From Mangrovicoccus sp. HB161399 (GTDB taxonomy: Bacteria > Pseudomonadota > Alphaproteobacteria > Rhodobacterales > Rhodobacteraceae), in NCBI RefSeq assembly GCF_013184745.1, contig NZ_JAATVU010000021.1, positions 34,667 through 98,666 of the forward strand: a stretch of 64,000 bases of DNA, given 5' to 3'. The notes beneath the pieces were generated by a model. That model was not told where the DNA came from. It worked only from the letters and a program-made list of their open reading frames with translations, and searched no databases. The position numbers were made by a program, and so were the translations under genes. Shown here one piece after another: positions 37,823-47,928 of this stretch (position 1 is the stretch's first letter; each line of letters begins with the position of its first letter).

Positions 37823-38992
37823 ATGACAGAGATGGTGTACGGCGCGGCTCCGGCCGTGCGCGGCGACCCGATGATTCCCCGCTGGTGGCGGACCGTGGAC
37901 CGATGGTCGCTGATCAGCATCATCATCCTGATGGGCATCGGCCTGCTCCTCGGCCTCGCGGCATCGCCGCCCCTTGCCGAGCGCAACGGGCTGGAACCCT
38001 TCTGGTACGTCAAGAAGCAGCTGATGTTCGGCGCGATGGGGCTCGTCGCGATGATCGCGGCCTCGGTCATGCCGGTGATGACCATCCGGCGCTTCGGCAT
38101 CATGGGCTTCGCCCTCTGCCTGGCCGCGCTGCTGCTTCTGCCGGTCTTCGGCACCAATTTCGGCAAGGGCGCGATCCGGTGGTATTCCCTGGGCTTCGGA
38201 TCGGTGCAGCCCTCGGAATTCATGAAGCCGTGCTTCGTCATCCTCTCGGGCTGGCTGATGGCCGCGGCGCACCAGATCGACGGTCCGCCCGGCCGCTTCA
38301 TGAGCTTCTGCGTCGCGGTCTTCATCGTCGGCACGCTCGCGCTGCAGCCGGATTTCGGCCAGGCCTCGCTGATCGTCTTCTCCTGGGGGGTGATGTATTT
38401 CGTGGCCGGCGCGCCCTGGTGGATCCTGTTCGGCGTGGCCGGGCTGGTCGTTGCCGGGGGCGTCACCGCCTACAACCTGTCGAGCCATTTCGCCGGGCGG
38501 ATCGACGGCTTCCTTGCCACGACGGTCGATCCGACCAGCCAGATCGGCTATGCCTCGAACGCGATCCGCGAAGGCGGCGTCTTCGGCGTCGGGCTCGGCG
38601 GCGGCGAGGTGAAATCGACGCTGCCCGACGCGCATACCGACTTCATCATCGCTGTGGCGGCCGAGGAATACGGGCTGGTGCTGGTGCTGGTGATCCTGGC
38701 GCTCTACGCTACGGTGGTGGTGCGGTCCCTGATCCGGCTGCTGAACGAGCGCGATCCCTTCGTGCGGATCGCCGGGACCGGGCTGGCCTGCGTGCTGGGC
38801 ATGCAGGCGGCGATCAACATGGGGGTCGCGGTGCGGCTGCTGCCGACCAAGGGGATGACGCTGCCCTTCGTCTCCTATGGCGGCTCCTCGGTGATCGCGG
38901 CCGGGCTGACCGTCGGTGCGCTGCTGGCGCTGACCCGCAAGCGGCCGCAGGGGCGCATGGCCGACGTGATCGCCCGGGCCGACCGGGGATGA
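37823..38992 (+). CDS. ftsW: Septal peptidoglycan polymerase FtsW
   Basis: A 389-residue SEDS-family glycosyltransferase that polymerises lipid II at the division site together with FtsI. Ten membrane segments are apparent. SEDS motifs are [15 protein letters not shown], and [18 protein letters not shown] near the C-terminus. The N-terminal cytoplasmic tail (to about 27) is typical. Its stop overlaps the murG start (ATGA). It is the first gene of the surviving dcw block; murD and mraY, normally just upstream, are replaced by an IS relic. Confidence 0.95.
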   Translation: MTEMVYGAAPAVRGDPMIPRWWRTVDRWSLISIIILMGIGLLLGLAASPPLAERNGLEPFWYVKKQLMFGAMGLVAMIAASVMPVMTIRRFGIMGFALCLAALLLLPVFGTNFGKGAIRWYSLGFGSVQPSEFMKPCFVILSGWLMAAAHQIDGPPGRFMSFCVAVFIVGTLALQPDFGQASLIVFSWGVMYFVAGAPWWILFGVAGLVVAGGVTAYNLSSHFAGRIDGFLATTVDPTSQIGYASNAIREGGVFGVGLGGGEVKSTLPDAHTDFIIAVAAEEYGLVLVLVILALYATVVVRSLIRLLNERDPFVRIAGTGLACVLGMQAAINMGVAVRLLPTKGMTLPFVSYGGSSVIAAGLTVGALLALTRKRPQGRMADVIARADRG

Positions 38993-40080
38993 GCGCTCCC
39001 TTGCTGGTCATCGCTGCCGGGGGAACCGGCGGCCACATGTTCCCTGCCCAGGCGCTGGCCGAGGAAATGCTTGCCCGCGGCTGGCGGGTGAAGCTGTCGA
39101 CCGACGAGCGCGGGGCGCGCTATGCCGGAGGCTTCCCCGAGGCGGTGGTGCGCGAGGTGGTGGCCTCCGCCACCTTCGCGCGCGGCGGCAAGCTCGCCAA
39201 GGCCGCGGTTCCGCTGAAGATCCTCTCCGGCGTGCTGTCCGCGGCGCGCGCAATGCGCCGCGACCGGCCCGCGGCGGTGGTGGGCTTCGGCGGCTATCCG
39301 TCGATCCCGGCGATCGGCGCGGCCTGGCTCCTGAAGCTGCCGCGGCTTCTGCACGAGCAGAACGGCGTGCTGGGCAAGGTCAACGAGATCTTCGCCCGCC
39401 GCGTGCCGGTCGTGGCCTGCGGTACCTGGCCGACGGTGCTGCCTGCGGGCGCCGTGGGCAAGCCCGTCGGCAACCCGGTGCGCCAGGTGGTCCAGGACAG
39501 GGCCGGGGCGCCCTACATCCCGCCGGGCGACTACCCGATGAGCCTGACCGTGTTCGGCGGCAGCCAGGGCGCGCGCATCCTCTCGGACGTGGTGCCCGAG
39601 GCGATCTGCGGCCTGCCCGACGGGCTGCGCAGCCGCCTGCGCGTGTCGCAGCAGGCCCGTCCGGAGGATCTGGACCGGGTCCGCCACGCCTATGAAAGCG
39701 CGGGCGTCCAGGCCGACGTGCGCGACTTCTTCACCGACATTCCCGCCCGGCTGGCCGAGTGCCAGCTGGCCATCGCCCGCGCCGGGGCGTCGTCGATCGC
39801 CGACATCACCGTCATCGGGCGGCCGGCGATCCTGATCCCTTTCGCCGCCGCTGCCGCCGACCACCAGACCGCGAATGCCCGCGCCCTGGTCGAGGCGGGC
39901 GGCGCGATCATGATCCCGGAAACAAAATTCGATGCCGTGGCGTTGAGGGCCCAGGTCGTCACCATCCTGCAACAGACGGACATCGCCGTGAAGATGGCCG
40001 CTTCCGCTCTGGCCGCAGGCCGGCCAGATGCAACCACCCGCCTGGCCGCCCTGGTCGAATCCGTCGCCGAAAACAAGTAA
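38989..40080 (+). CDS. murG: Lipid II synthase MurG
   Basis: A 363-residue GT28 enzyme that adds GlcNAc from UDP-GlcNAc to lipid I at the inner face of the cytoplasmic membrane. Motifs: [18 protein letters not shown] (first G-loop), [36 protein letters not shown], and [20 protein letters not shown] with the nucleotide-binding site. It overlaps ftsW by ATGA and precedes murC by about 40 bases. Confidence 0.97.
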   Translation: MSAPLLVIAAGGTGGHMFPAQALAEEMLARGWRVKLSTDERGARYAGGFPEAVVREVVASATFARGGKLAKAAVPLKILSGVLSAARAMRRDRPAAVVGFGGYPSIPAIGAAWLLKLPRLLHEQNGVLGKVNEIFARRVPVVACGTWPTVLPAGAVGKPVGNPVRQVVQDRAGAPYIPPGDYPMSLTVFGGSQGARILSDVVPEAICGLPDGLRSRLRVSQQARPEDLDRVRHAYESAGVQADVRDFFTDIPARLAECQLAIARAGASSIADITVIGRPAILIPFAAAAADHQTANARALVEAGGAIMIPETKFDAVALRAQVVTILQQTDIAVKMAASALAAGRPDATTRLAALVESVAENK

Positions 40081-40120
40081 CCAAGAAGAGGAAGAGCAGA
40101 TGAAACACTGGGAGGCCGCC

Positions 40121-41521
40121 ATGCACGCCGCCACGAAACTCCCCCTCGGCCTCGGTGCCATCCATTTCGTCGGGATCGGCGGGATCGGCATGTCGGGCAT
40201 CGCCGAGGTTCTGCTCAACCATGGCTACACCATCCAGGGCTCGGACGCGAAGACCTCGAAGATCACCGACCGGCTGGTGTCGCTCGGGGCGAAGGTCTTC
40301 GAAGGCCAGCGCGCCGAGAACCTCGACGGGGCGGAGGTCGTGGTGATCTCCTCGGCGATCAAATGCGGCAACCCGGAACTCGACGAGGCCCGCCGCCGCG
40401 GCCTGCCGGTCGTGCGCCGCGCCGAGATGCTGGCCGAGCTGATGCGGCTGAAATCGAACATCGCTGTCGCGGGCACCCACGGCAAGACCACCACGACGAC
40501 CATGGTGGCGACGCTGCTCGATGCCGGCGGGATCGACCCTACTGTGATCAACGGCGGCATCATCCATGCCTACGGCTCGAACGCGCGGATGGGGCAGGGC
40601 GAGTGGATGGTGGTCGAGGCCGACGAGTCCGACGGCACCTTCAACCGGCTTCCCGCGACCATCGCCATCGTCACCAATATCGACCCCGAGCACATGGAGC
40701 ACTGGGGCACGGTCGAGAACCTGCGCAAGGGCTTCGACGATTTCGTCCACGGCATCCCGTTCTACGGCCTCGCCGTCTGCTGCACCGACCACCCCGAGGT
40801 GCAGGCGCTGGTCGGCCGCACCACCGACCGCCGCATCATGACCTTCGGCTTCAACGCCCAGGCCGATGTCCGCGCCACCGGGCTGCGCTATGAGAAGGGC
40901 GTGGCGCATTTCGACGTCGCGCTGCCCGACGGCGAGAAGATCGAGGGCTGCACCCTGCCCATGCCCGGCGACCACAACGTGTCGAACGCGCTCTCGGCGG
41001 TGGCCGTGGCGCGCTACCTGGGCATGGAACTCGGCGCGATCCGCGAGGCGCTGGCGAATTTCGGCGGCGTCAACCGCCGCTTCACCCGCGTGGGCGAGGC
41101 GAATGGCGTGACCATCATCGACGATTACGGCCACCACCCGGTGGAGATCGCCGCGGTGCTCAAGGCCGCCCGCCAGTCGGTGGAGCCGGGCGCCCGCGTC
41201 ATCGCCGTGCACCAGCCGCACCGCTATTCGCGCCTGTCGAACCTCTTCGACGATTTCTGCACCTGCTTCAACGAGGCCGATGTCGTCGGCATCGCCGAGG
41301 TCTACGGCGCGGGCGAGGCCCCGATCGAGGGCGCGACCCGCGAGGGCCTGGTCGCAGGCCTGATCCAGCACGGCCACCGCCACGCCCGCGCGGTAATGGA
41401 CGAGGACGACCTGGAGCGCCTGGTCCGCGAACAGGCCCGCCCCGGCGACATGGTCGTCTGTCTCGGCGCCGGCACGATCTCTGCCTGGGCGAACCGTCTG
41501 GCGGAGCGGCTGAACGCCTGA
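40121..41521 (+). CDS. murC: UDP-N-acetylmuramate-L-alanine ligase
   Basis: A 466-residue Mur ligase that adds L-Ala to UDP-MurNAc in the cytoplasm. Motifs: [20 protein letters not shown] near the start, the ATP loop [33 protein letters not shown] and [10 protein letters not shown]. The start MHAATKLP is preferred because GGGAGG sits 5 bases upstream and family members begin similarly; an ATG at 40100 ([11 protein letters not shown]) with its own GAGGA site is the alternative. In this group murB usually follows soon; here an unrelated gene and a lipoprotein gene intervene. Confidence 0.96.
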   Translation: MHAATKLPLGLGAIHFVGIGGIGMSGIAEVLLNHGYTIQGSDAKTSKITDRLVSLGAKVFEGQRAENLDGAEVVVISSAIKCGNPELDEARRRGLPVVRRAEMLAELMRLKSNIAVAGTHGKTTTTTMVATLLDAGGIDPTVINGGIIHAYGSNARMGQGEWMVVEADESDGTFNRLPATIAIVTNIDPEHMEHWGTVENLRKGFDDFVHGIPFYGLAVCCTDHPEVQALVGRTTDRRIMTFGFNAQADVRATGLRYEKGVAHFDVALPDGEKIEGCTLPMPGDHNVSNALSAVAVARYLGMELGAIREALANFGGVNRRFTRVGEANGVTIIDDYGHHPVEIAAVLKAARQSVEPGARVIAVHQPHRYSRLSNLFDDFCTCFNEADVVGIAEVYGAGEAPIEGATREGLVAGLIQHGHRHARAVMDEDDLERLVREQARPGDMVVCLGAGTISAWANRLAERLNA

Positions 41522-41593
41522 CGTTTCCGGTGCCGGTCTTGACCCGGCGCCGCCTCCGGGCTTTGCTTGCCCGGTATTGGTTCGGGCGGTTTC

Positions 41594-43048
41594 ATGACGG
41601 CGATCGAGGATATCCGGGACGGGAAAAGCCTGCGGGCCTGGCTGGAAGAGCAGGATAGCTACGAGACCTCCGTTGCCATCGCTTCGCGGGCGGCGCTGCG
41701 GGTTCAGCCGTTCCTTTGGCGCTATCTCATGCCGGCGCGGCGCGATGCGGAATTGACCGCTCTGAAATTCGTGCGATCCTGCCTGATATCCTCGGTTGCG
41801 GCCAAATCGCCAACCGAGGATATCAAGAGGGCCGCCTTCGCCGCCGACGCCGCCGCCGCCGCCGCCAGAGCCGCCTTCGCCGCCGACGCCGCCGCCGCCG
41901 CCGCCAGAGCCGCCTTCGCCGCCGACGCCGCCGCCGCCGCCGCCAGAGCCGCCGCCGCCAGAGCCGCCTTCGCCGCCGCCGCCGCCGCCGCGCTTTGGAA
42001 CGAAATAAGAACGGATGCCGGACTTCTGTCGCAGGGCGCTGATATCCTTGCATCGCCGCTTTGGACCATAGGCGCGCCCGTGTTTCTTTCATGGGAAGAT
42101 ATCGGCCGGTCATGGCAGGCCGCCGGAGAACCCTGGGCAACTTTCGCCGCGTGGTACGAGGACCTGCTCTCCGCCGCCCCGTCCCCCGATTGGCCGCTGC
42201 TCGAACGCATCGCCCTGATCGCGCCCGATCAGTGGGAGGACAAGGACGGGCCAGACAAGATTGCAGCCGCTATCGCCGCCATCCGTGCCGAACAGAGCGC
42301 CCTGGCGGCGACCATCGCGGCGACCCCGAATGCCGAGGAAATCGGCCTTGATCCGGAAACCTCGCAGCCGCTCAGCGTTCCGGTGCAAGATTTGGACGAT
42401 GCGTTGCTTGACACCATCCTGCGGCGGCTCGACCGCGCGATGACCCGCTTTTCCCAGGCCTGCCGGGACACGCGACGCTCCAACATGGGACCGATCATCG
42501 AGGAAGCCGTCGCGACCGATCTCGCCTATCTGCGCGAGGATCTTCTGGCGGAGGCCGGATCGCCGCTTGGCCTGTTCAATGCCCTGGACGACTGCCTCGG
42601 CGCGATGCGGCGCTGCCTGGAGGAGCGCGGTTTCTCCGAGGACGCGCCCGTGCAGCGGCTGATGGGCGTCATCGAAACGTGCTCCATTGACGTGCTGCGC
42701 AACAGTCCCGCAACCGAAGAGGTGGTGTCCAAGCGCCGCGAAGAGCTGTTCCTGCGCATGGACGAGGAACGCCGCATCCAGTTCGATCAGGCGGCGCATG
42801 ACATGGCGATGTCGTCGATGGATGGGCTGAAGCAGAAGCTGCTGCACGACCTGAAAGTTGCCAACGACCCTGACGCGCCGCCCGAACTGCGACGCCGCCA
42901 CCGCTACAATGTGATTTCCCGCACCAGCCGCGGCGCCCGCGCCGTCCGCGAGCGCCGCTACATCGACCCCGCGACGGGGAGCCGCGTCGTGGAGGCTGCC
43001 GACTCCATCCAGAAACTGGATGCGGGCGGCAAGGCGTTGTGGGGGTGA
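41594..43048 (+). CDS. Unknown protein with 13-residue alanine-rich repeats
   Basis: A 484-residue protein not recognised as any characterised family. The N-terminal part (1-78) has RDGKSLRAWLEEQ and ASRAALRVQPFLW. Residues 80-118 are three exact copies of AAFAADAAAAAAR, followed by a shortened AAAAR and a diverged copy ending AAAALW. The C-terminal 340 residues are helical and charged, with EELFLRMDEERRIQFDQAAH and a basic end RRRHRYNVISRTSRGARA. No signal peptide or membrane helix is seen. Codon use is more AT-tolerant than its murC/murB neighbours, suggesting acquisition. A weak TTGACC-N17-TTTGCT promoter-like pair lies at 41539-41567. The function is unknown. Confidence 0.75.
   Translation: MTAIEDIRDGKSLRAWLEEQDSYETSVAIASRAALRVQPFLWRYLMPARRDAELTALKFVRSCLISSVAAKSPTEDIKRAAFAADAAAAAARAAFAADAAAAAARAAFAADAAAAAARAAAARAAFAAAAAAALWNEIRTDAGLLSQGADILASPLWTIGAPVFLSWEDIGRSWQAAGEPWATFAAWYEDLLSAAPSPDWPLLERIALIAPDQWEDKDGPDKIAAAIAAIRAEQSALAATIAATPNAEEIGLDPETSQPLSVPVQDLDDALLDTILRRLDRAMTRFSQACRDTRRSNMGPIIEEAVATDLAYLREDLLAEAGSPLGLFNALDDCLGAMRRCLEERGFSEDAPVQRLMGVIETCSIDVLRNSPATEEVVSKRREELFLRMDEERRIQFDQAAHDMAMSSMDGLKQKLLHDLKVANDPDAPPELRRRHRYNVISRTSRGARAVRERRYIDPATGSRVVEAADSIQKLDAGGKALWG
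41831..41947 (+). repeat. Three tandem 39-bp repeats
   Basis: Three head-to-tail 39-bp units at 41831-41869, 41870-41908 and 41909-41947, each GCC-rich and encoding AAFAADAAAAAAR. They are followed by a 15-bp partial unit and a diverged unit up to about 41995. The near-identity at DNA level implies recent expansion by slippage or recombination. Copy number is probably variable between strains. Confidence 0.85.
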
Positions 43049-43250
43049 GTTGCGCCAGTCTGCAAGTTGATCGCTGCCAGTCTCGGCGGCTCCTGATCAG
43101 GCCCGGCCGTTCCGGCACTGCGTTTCGAATGGTCCGGAGGCAAGCGACGAGGACAGCGACCGCCTGGGCGGGCGCGAATGCGCCTGCCGGGGGGCGGGCA
43201 GGTGCAGTCCGGCGGTGCCGCCGGGCGGGACGCATCTCCGGCGCAGGCGC
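43049..43250. other. Spacer holding the 3' flank of a duplicated lipoprotein unit
   Basis: No gene. The part near 43160-43250 resembles, at nucleotide level, the DNA following the intact lipoprotein gene (43400-43480), with shared GC-rich words. This supports a tandem duplication of gene plus 3' flank. Confidence 0.35.
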
Positions 43251-43340
43251 TTAGGCGCAGTCCGGGCCCGAGGGGATCATGCTGGTCGAGACGCTGCGGT
43301 GCGCGGAGCTGCTCGATCTGACCTGCAGCAACGCCACGCC
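43251..43340 (-). pseudogene. Decayed second copy of the small lipoprotein
   Basis: The reverse strand encodes a tail SSSSAHRSVSTSMIPSGPDCA then a stop, closely matching [20 protein letters not shown] in the intact gene 230 bases away. No lipobox or start codon is left upstream in the same frame, so only the 3' part of the duplicate survives. Confidence 0.6.
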
Positions 43341-43481
43341 GGCCGCGCATGCGGATGCGGCAGCGACTGCCCGGGGAGGCCCAAATGCGCTGGTCGTGCC
43401 GGAAGCATGCCACTGGCGGGACGGGCAGGCAGGCGGGGACCGTCGGCGGCGCCGGACCGGCCGATTGTCCAGTGTCCGCGC

Positions 43482-43661
43482 TCAGGCGCAATCCGCTCCC
43501 GAGGGGATGACCGTGGCCGAGACGCTGCGGCAGTCGGACGTGCTCGAGCCGAGCGGCACGCCATCCGCGGTCGTTCGGGTCGTCGTGCTGGAGGAGGTCG
43601 AGTATTCCACGCAGCCCGGCAGGCTGGCGGCGAGGGCGAGTAGCAGGGCGGCGGGTTTCAT
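43482..43661 (-). CDS. Small lipoprotein
   Basis: A 59-residue protein with a textbook lipoprotein signal: [16 protein letters not shown] followed by Cys17 (lipobox SLPGC). The mature part of about 43 residues is Ser/Thr-rich ([16 protein letters not shown]) with two more Cys at 44 and 58 that could form a disulfide. Val at +2 after the Cys does not signal inner-membrane retention, so outer-membrane anchoring is likely. AAGGA lies about 10 bases before the ATG. It reads against the surrounding cell-wall genes. No family is recognised; a decayed copy follows it. Confidence 0.7.
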   Translation of the reverse strand: MKPAALLLALAASLPGCVEYSTSSSTTTRTTADGVPLGSSTSDCRSVSATVIPSGADCA

Positions 43662-43756
43662 CGTCTGGCATTCCTTCTGGCCTCGCCGCGCAGATTTCCG
43701 TCGGCGGATCTCGCGGCGGGATGACTCTTTGCCGATGTCGAGCTAGATCGCTCCGC

Positions 43757-44674
43757 ATGGAAAGCAACCGCCCCCTTGCCCCGCTCACCTGGCTCCGCTG
43801 CGGCGGGCCGGCCGAGATGTTCTTCCAGCCGAAGGACCTCGACGATCTCTGCGCCACCTTGGCCGGGCTTGACCCGGCAACTCCCGTTTTCCCGCTCGGC
43901 CTCGGTTCCAACCTGATCGTCCGCGACGGCGGCATCCGCGGGCTGGTGATCCGGCTCGGGCGGGGGTTCGCCGGCATGGAGTTCGGCGACGGCCGCGCCG
44001 TGGTGGGCGCTGCCGTGCCGGATGCGCAGGCGGCGAAGCGTGCCGCCATGGCCGGGCTCGACCTGACCTTCCTGCGCACCATCCCCGGCAGCATCGGCGG
44101 CGCGGCGCGGATGAATGCCGGCTGCTACGGCTCCTATCTGGCCGACCATTTCCTCGAGGCGCAGGCCGTGACCCGTGCGGGCGATGTGATCACATTGACG
44201 CCCGGAGACATGGGCTTCGCCTACCGCCATACGGACCTGCCGCCCGATCTTGTGATTACAAGCGTGACGCTCGCCGCCGAACCGGGCGATCCCGACGCCC
44301 TCATGGCCAAGATGGAAGAGCAGCTTGCGAAACGCGACGCCACCCAGCCGACCAGGGACCGCACCGCGGGCAGCACCTTCCGCAACCCGGCCGGGTTCTC
44401 CTCCACCGGGCGGGCCGACGACACCCACGAGCTGAAGGCCTGGAAGCTGATCGACGAGGCCGGGATGCGCGGCGCGCGGATGGGCGCCGCCCAGATGTCG
44501 CAGATGCATTCCAATTTCCTGGTGAACACCGGAGGGGCGACTGCCGCCGATCTGGAGGGCCTGGGCGAGCTCGTGCGGAAAAAGGTTTGGGATTTCCACG
44601 GCATTGAGCTAGTCTGGGAAGTGCAGCGCGTGGGCGAACCAGCCCCCGCCACTTCCAAGTTAACCAACGATTAA
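43757..44674 (+). CDS. murB: UDP-N-acetylenolpyruvoylglucosamine reductase
   Basis: A 305-residue FAD enzyme that reduces UDP-GlcNAc-enolpyruvate to UDP-MurNAc with NADPH. FAD-binding segments are [15 protein letters not shown] and [20 protein letters not shown]; the proton-donor Ser lies in [12 protein letters not shown]. The protein begins close to the core ([20 protein letters not shown]), slightly shorter at the N-terminus than relatives, with no better ATG upstream. Its TAA overlaps a CtrA-type site that precedes ddl. Confidence 0.95.
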   Translation: MESNRPLAPLTWLRCGGPAEMFFQPKDLDDLCATLAGLDPATPVFPLGLGSNLIVRDGGIRGLVIRLGRGFAGMEFGDGRAVVGAAVPDAQAAKRAAMAGLDLTFLRTIPGSIGGAARMNAGCYGSYLADHFLEAQAVTRAGDVITLTPGDMGFAYRHTDLPPDLVITSVTLAAEPGDPDALMAKMEEQLAKRDATQPTRDRTAGSTFRNPAGFSSTGRADDTHELKAWKLIDEAGMRGARMGAAQMSQMHSNFLVNTGGATAADLEGLGELVRKKVWDFHGIELVWEVQRVGEPAPATSKLTND

Positions 44675-44675
44675 C
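44660..44675. promoter_or_regulatory. Candidate CtrA-binding site before ddl-ftsQ-ftsA
   Basis: TTAACCAACGATTAAC is an exact match to the TTAA-N7-TTAAC recognition sequence of the cell-cycle regulator CtrA. A third related word, CTAACC, follows at 44686-44691. The site overlaps the murB stop and lies about 70 bases before the ddl start, so it could control a ddl-ftsQ-ftsA promoter. Caulobacter CtrA is known to act on ftsQA and ftsZ promoters; binding here is inferred. Confidence 0.55.
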
Positions 44676-44743
44676 CGATCCGGGGCTAACCCGGACGGCA
44701 GAGCAGTCAGAGGCCGAAAACGGCCCGAGCGAGAGGCAGGGGC

Positions 44744-45652
44744 ATGTCACCAGACCCCTTGGTAGCGGTTCTCCTTGGAGGGCCGTCTTCGGAGCGCGAG
44801 GTATCCCTGTCCTCGGGCGCCGAATGCGTGAAGGCGCTGAAGGCCGCGGGCTTCCGCGTCACCGAAATCGATCCGGACGACCGGATCGCGGCGCAGCTGG
44901 CAGAGGCGGCGCCCGATGTCGTGTTCAACGCGCTGCATGGCCGCGGCGGCGAGGACGGCGCGGTGCAGGGGCTGCTGGAATGGATGCGGATTCCCTATAC
45001 CCATTCCGGCGTGGCGGCGTCTGCTCTGGCCATGGACAAGCAGAAATCGAAGGCCGTGCTGGCCGCGGCGGGCCTGCCGGTCATGCAAAGCCGCATCGTG
45101 CCGCGCGGCGAGGCCGAGGCCGCCCATATGCTGCCGCCGCCCTATGTGGTGAAGCCCAACAACGAGGGCTCCTCGGTCGGGGTCTATCTCGTGCAGGAAG
45201 GGGCCAACGCCCCGCCGAAGCTTGCCGACACCATGCCTGCCGAGGTGATGGTGGAGACCTTCGCGCCCGGCCGCGAGCTGACCACCGCCGTCCTGGACGG
45301 CAAGGCGCTGACCGTCACCGACATCCTGACCGACGGCTGGTACGACTATGACGCGAAATACCGCCCCGGCGGGTCGCGCCATGTCATCCCCGCCGAAATC
45401 CCGCCCGAGATCTTCGCGGCCTGCCTCGACTATGCCGAGCGCGCGCATGCCGCCCTCGGCTGCCGCGGGCTCAGCCGCACCGATTTCCGCTGGGACGAGG
45501 CGCGCGGGCTCGACGGGCTGATCCTGCTTGAGGTCAATACCCAGCCGGGCCTGACGCCGACCTCCCTGGCACCCGAGCAGGCGGCGCATTGCGGCCTGTC
45601 CTTCCCCGATCTCTGCCGCTGGATGGTGGAGGACGCGTCATGTGCGCGATGA
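44744..45652 (+). CDS. ddl: D-alanine-D-alanine ligase
   Basis: A 302-residue ATP-grasp enzyme joining two D-Ala for the peptidoglycan stem peptide. Signature [14 protein letters not shown] at 12-25 is the family start, [17 protein letters not shown] holds [20 protein letters not shown] is the grasp strand, and [20 protein letters not shown] carries the metal and D-Ala binding residues. Length is standard. A CtrA-type site lies upstream, so it may head its own transcript. The end overlaps the ftsQ start by 13 bases. Confidence 0.96.
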   Translation: MSPDPLVAVLLGGPSSEREVSLSSGAECVKALKAAGFRVTEIDPDDRIAAQLAEAAPDVVFNALHGRGGEDGAVQGLLEWMRIPYTHSGVAASALAMDKQKSKAVLAAAGLPVMQSRIVPRGEAEAAHMLPPPYVVKPNNEGSSVGVYLVQEGANAPPKLADTMPAEVMVETFAPGRELTTAVLDGKALTVTDILTDGWYDYDAKYRPGGSRHVIPAEIPPEIFAACLDYAERAHAALGCRGLSRTDFRWDEARGLDGLILLEVNTQPGLTPTSLAPEQAAHCGLSFPDLCRWMVEDASCAR

Positions 45653-46515
45653 GGGCGCCCCGGGACGACTACGCGCCGTCGCGGATCGCCTACCGCGTCA
45701 ACCGGCTGTGGCTGTCGCCGATCTTCCGCATCACCATGCTGTGGCTCTTGCCTATGGGCGTGATCGGCGGCGGCATCGGGCTCTGGGCCAGCCAGCCGGG
45801 CTCGCAGGAGCTGGTGCGCAGCATCCAGGTGGCCGTCATGGCGCGGATGCGCGACCAGCCGGATTTCCAGGTCAAGCAGATGGCGGTGAAGGGTGCCTCG
45901 CCGGAACTGACCCGCGAGATCCGCCGCGTGCTCGACCTGCAGTTCCCGATGAGCGTGCTCGACCTCGATCTCGACGAGATCCGCGTCAAGGTCAGTGCCT
46001 TCGACGCGGTGGCGCATGTCGATGCGCATGTCGTTCTGGGCGGCGCGCTGATGCTGGAGATCACCCAGCGCAAGCCGGTGGTGATCTGGCGAAATGCCCG
46101 CGGGCTGGCGCTGCTGGACGAGGAAGGCCACCGCGTGGCGGTGACCGAACGCCGCGACGGCGCGCCGGAGCTGCCGCTGATCGCGGCAGCGGGCGCCGAG
46201 GATGCGATCCCCGAGGCGCTGGCCATCGTTGCCGCGGCCGAGCCGCTGAAGGACCGGCTGCGCGGGCTGATCCGCCAGGGCGAGCGCCGCTGGGACGTGG
46301 CGCTGACCGGCGACCAGGTGATCCAGCTGCCCGAGACCGGCGCGGTCGCCGCGATGGAGCGGGTGCTGGCGATGGACGAGGCGGGCGACCTGCTCGGCCG
46401 CGACATCCGCGTCATCGACATGAGGAACCCCGACCGGCCGACCATCCGGCTGGGGGACGAGGCCTTTGCCTATCTGAAGACCCTGCGCGGGCTGGAAAAA
46501 GGGATGAGCAACTGA
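45640..46515 (+). CDS. ftsQ: Cell division protein FtsQ
   Basis: A 291-residue bitopic membrane protein that links FtsB/FtsL to the divisome. A cytoplasmic N-terminus (about 30 residues) leads to one helix at 34-54 ([20 protein letters not shown]), then the POTRA domain ([20 protein letters not shown]) and the FtsQ domain ending [27 protein letters not shown] lies 6-14 bases before the ATG at 45640; an ATG nine bases later is a possible alternative. It starts inside ddl and its stop shares a base with the ftsA start. Confidence 0.93.
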   Translation: MCAMRAPRDDYAPSRIAYRVNRLWLSPIFRITMLWLLPMGVIGGGIGLWASQPGSQELVRSIQVAVMARMRDQPDFQVKQMAVKGASPELTREIRRVLDLQFPMSVLDLDLDEIRVKVSAFDAVAHVDAHVVLGGALMLEITQRKPVVIWRNARGLALLDEEGHRVAVTERRDGAPELPLIAAAGAEDAIPEALAIVAAAEPLKDRLRGLIRQGERRWDVALTGDQVIQLPETGAVAAMERVLAMDEAGDLLGRDIRVIDMRNPDRPTIRLGDEAFAYLKTLRGLEKGMSN

Positions 46516-47846
46516 TGATCGACCTCTACGAAACCCAGCGGGCCATGCGCCAGATGCGCAAGGCGGCGATGCAGCGCGGCGTGGTGGCGATCCTCGATCT
46601 GGGAACGGCGCAGACCACCTGCCTGATCCTGCGCTTCGACGGCGGCCATCTTCCCGGCAATGACGGCGTGGGGCCGCTGGCGGGGCAGTCGCGCTTCCGC
46701 GTGATCGGCGCCGCGACGACCCGCTCGCGCGGCATGCGCTTCGGCGAGATCGACGTCATGCAGGAGACCGAGCGCGCGCTGCGCACCGTCGTGCAGGCGG
46801 CCCAGAAGATGGCGCAAGTCCGCGTCGACCACGCGATCGCCTGCTTCTCCGGCGCCGGGCCGCGCAGCTACGGGCTGGCCGGGCAGATCGACCTTGCCGG
46901 GGACTCGGTGCGCGAATCCGACATCGCCGCCGTGCTGGCAAGCTGCGAAGTGCCCGATCTGGGGCCGGACCGCACGATCCTGCATGCGCAGCCGGTGAAT
47001 TTCGCGCTCGACCACCGCTCGGGCCTGACCGATCCGCGCGGGCAGGTGGGCAACACGCTGGCGGCCGACCTGCACCTGCTGTCGGTCGATGCCGGGGTGG
47101 TGCGCAACCTGCTGCATTGCGTCAAGCGCTGCGACCTGGAACTGGCGGGGATCGCCTCCTCGGCCTATGCCTCGGGCATCTCGGCACTGGTCGAGGACGA
47201 GCAGTCGATCGGCGCGGCCTGCATCGACATGGGCGGCGGCACGACCGGCATCTCGATCTTCATGCGCGGCCACATGATCTATGCCGACAGCGTGCGGATC
47301 GGCGGTGCGCATGTGACTTCGGACATCTCCAAGGGCTTCGGAATATCGCTGGGCCTCGCGGAGAAGATCAAGTGCTATCACGGCGGCCTCGTGCCCACGG
47401 GCCGCGACGACCGCGACATGATCGAGCTGACCGGCGAGACCGGCGACTGGGAACATGACCGCCGCGAGATCAGCCGCTCCGAGCTGATCGGCATCATGCG
47501 TCCGCGCGTCGAGGAGACGCTGGAAGCGGTGCGCGAGCGGCTGGACGCGGCCGGGTTCGAGGCGCTGCCGAGCCAGAAGATCGTGCTCACCGGCGGCGCC
47601 AGCCAGGTGCCCGGGCTGATGGGGCTGGCCGCGCGCATGCTCGGCCACCAGGTGCGGCTGGGACGGCCGCTGCGCGTGCAGGGCCTGCCGCAGGCAGCCA
47701 CCGGGCCGGGATTCTCGGCGGCGGTCGGACTGTCCATGTTCGCGGCCCATCCGCAGGACGAATGGTGGGATTTCGAGATCCCGGCGGAACGCTATCCGGG
47801 CCGCTCGCTGCGCCGCGCGGTCAAGTGGCTGAAGGAGAACTGGTGA
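46515..47846 (+). CDS. ftsA: Cell division protein FtsA
   Basis: A 443-residue actin-like ATPase that ties FtsZ filaments to the membrane. Phosphate loops ILDLGTAQTTCLI and IDMGGGTTGISIFM, and the adenosine motif VLTGGASQVPGLMGLA, are intact. Subdomain 1C lies between them. The C-terminus RRAVKWLKENW is the amphipathic membrane-targeting helix. The start overlaps the ftsQ stop by one base (TGATG). ftsZ, which almost always follows ftsA in this group, is not found downstream in this window. Confidence 0.96.
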   Translation: MIDLYETQRAMRQMRKAAMQRGVVAILDLGTAQTTCLILRFDGGHLPGNDGVGPLAGQSRFRVIGAATTRSRGMRFGEIDVMQETERALRTVVQAAQKMAQVRVDHAIACFSGAGPRSYGLAGQIDLAGDSVRESDIAAVLASCEVPDLGPDRTILHAQPVNFALDHRSGLTDPRGQVGNTLAADLHLLSVDAGVVRNLLHCVKRCDLELAGIASSAYASGISALVEDEQSIGAACIDMGGGTTGISIFMRGHMIYADSVRIGGAHVTSDISKGFGISLGLAEKIKCYHGGLVPTGRDDRDMIELTGETGDWEHDRREISRSELIGIMRPRVEETLEAVRERLDAAGFEALPSQKIVLTGGASQVPGLMGLAARMLGHQVRLGRPLRVQGLPQAATGPGFSAAVGLSMFAAHPQDEWWDFEIPAERYPGRSLRRAVKWLKENW

Positions 47847-47928
47847 TCTCCCGGCGGGATTGACCGTTCCTTTACCATGACCCTGCACAACTCCGGCCCG
47901 GGAATGTCCTGGCCGGAGGAGACGGAAA

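Noticed and set aside
41831..41995. Possible CRISPR array (regular repeats)
   Set aside because: The repeats are contiguous with no spacers and lie in frame inside a coding sequence.
41823..42140. Arginine-rich open frame on the reverse strand across the repeat block
   Set aside because: It is the antisense shadow of the GCC repeats; poly-Arg/Trp content and no ribosome-binding site.
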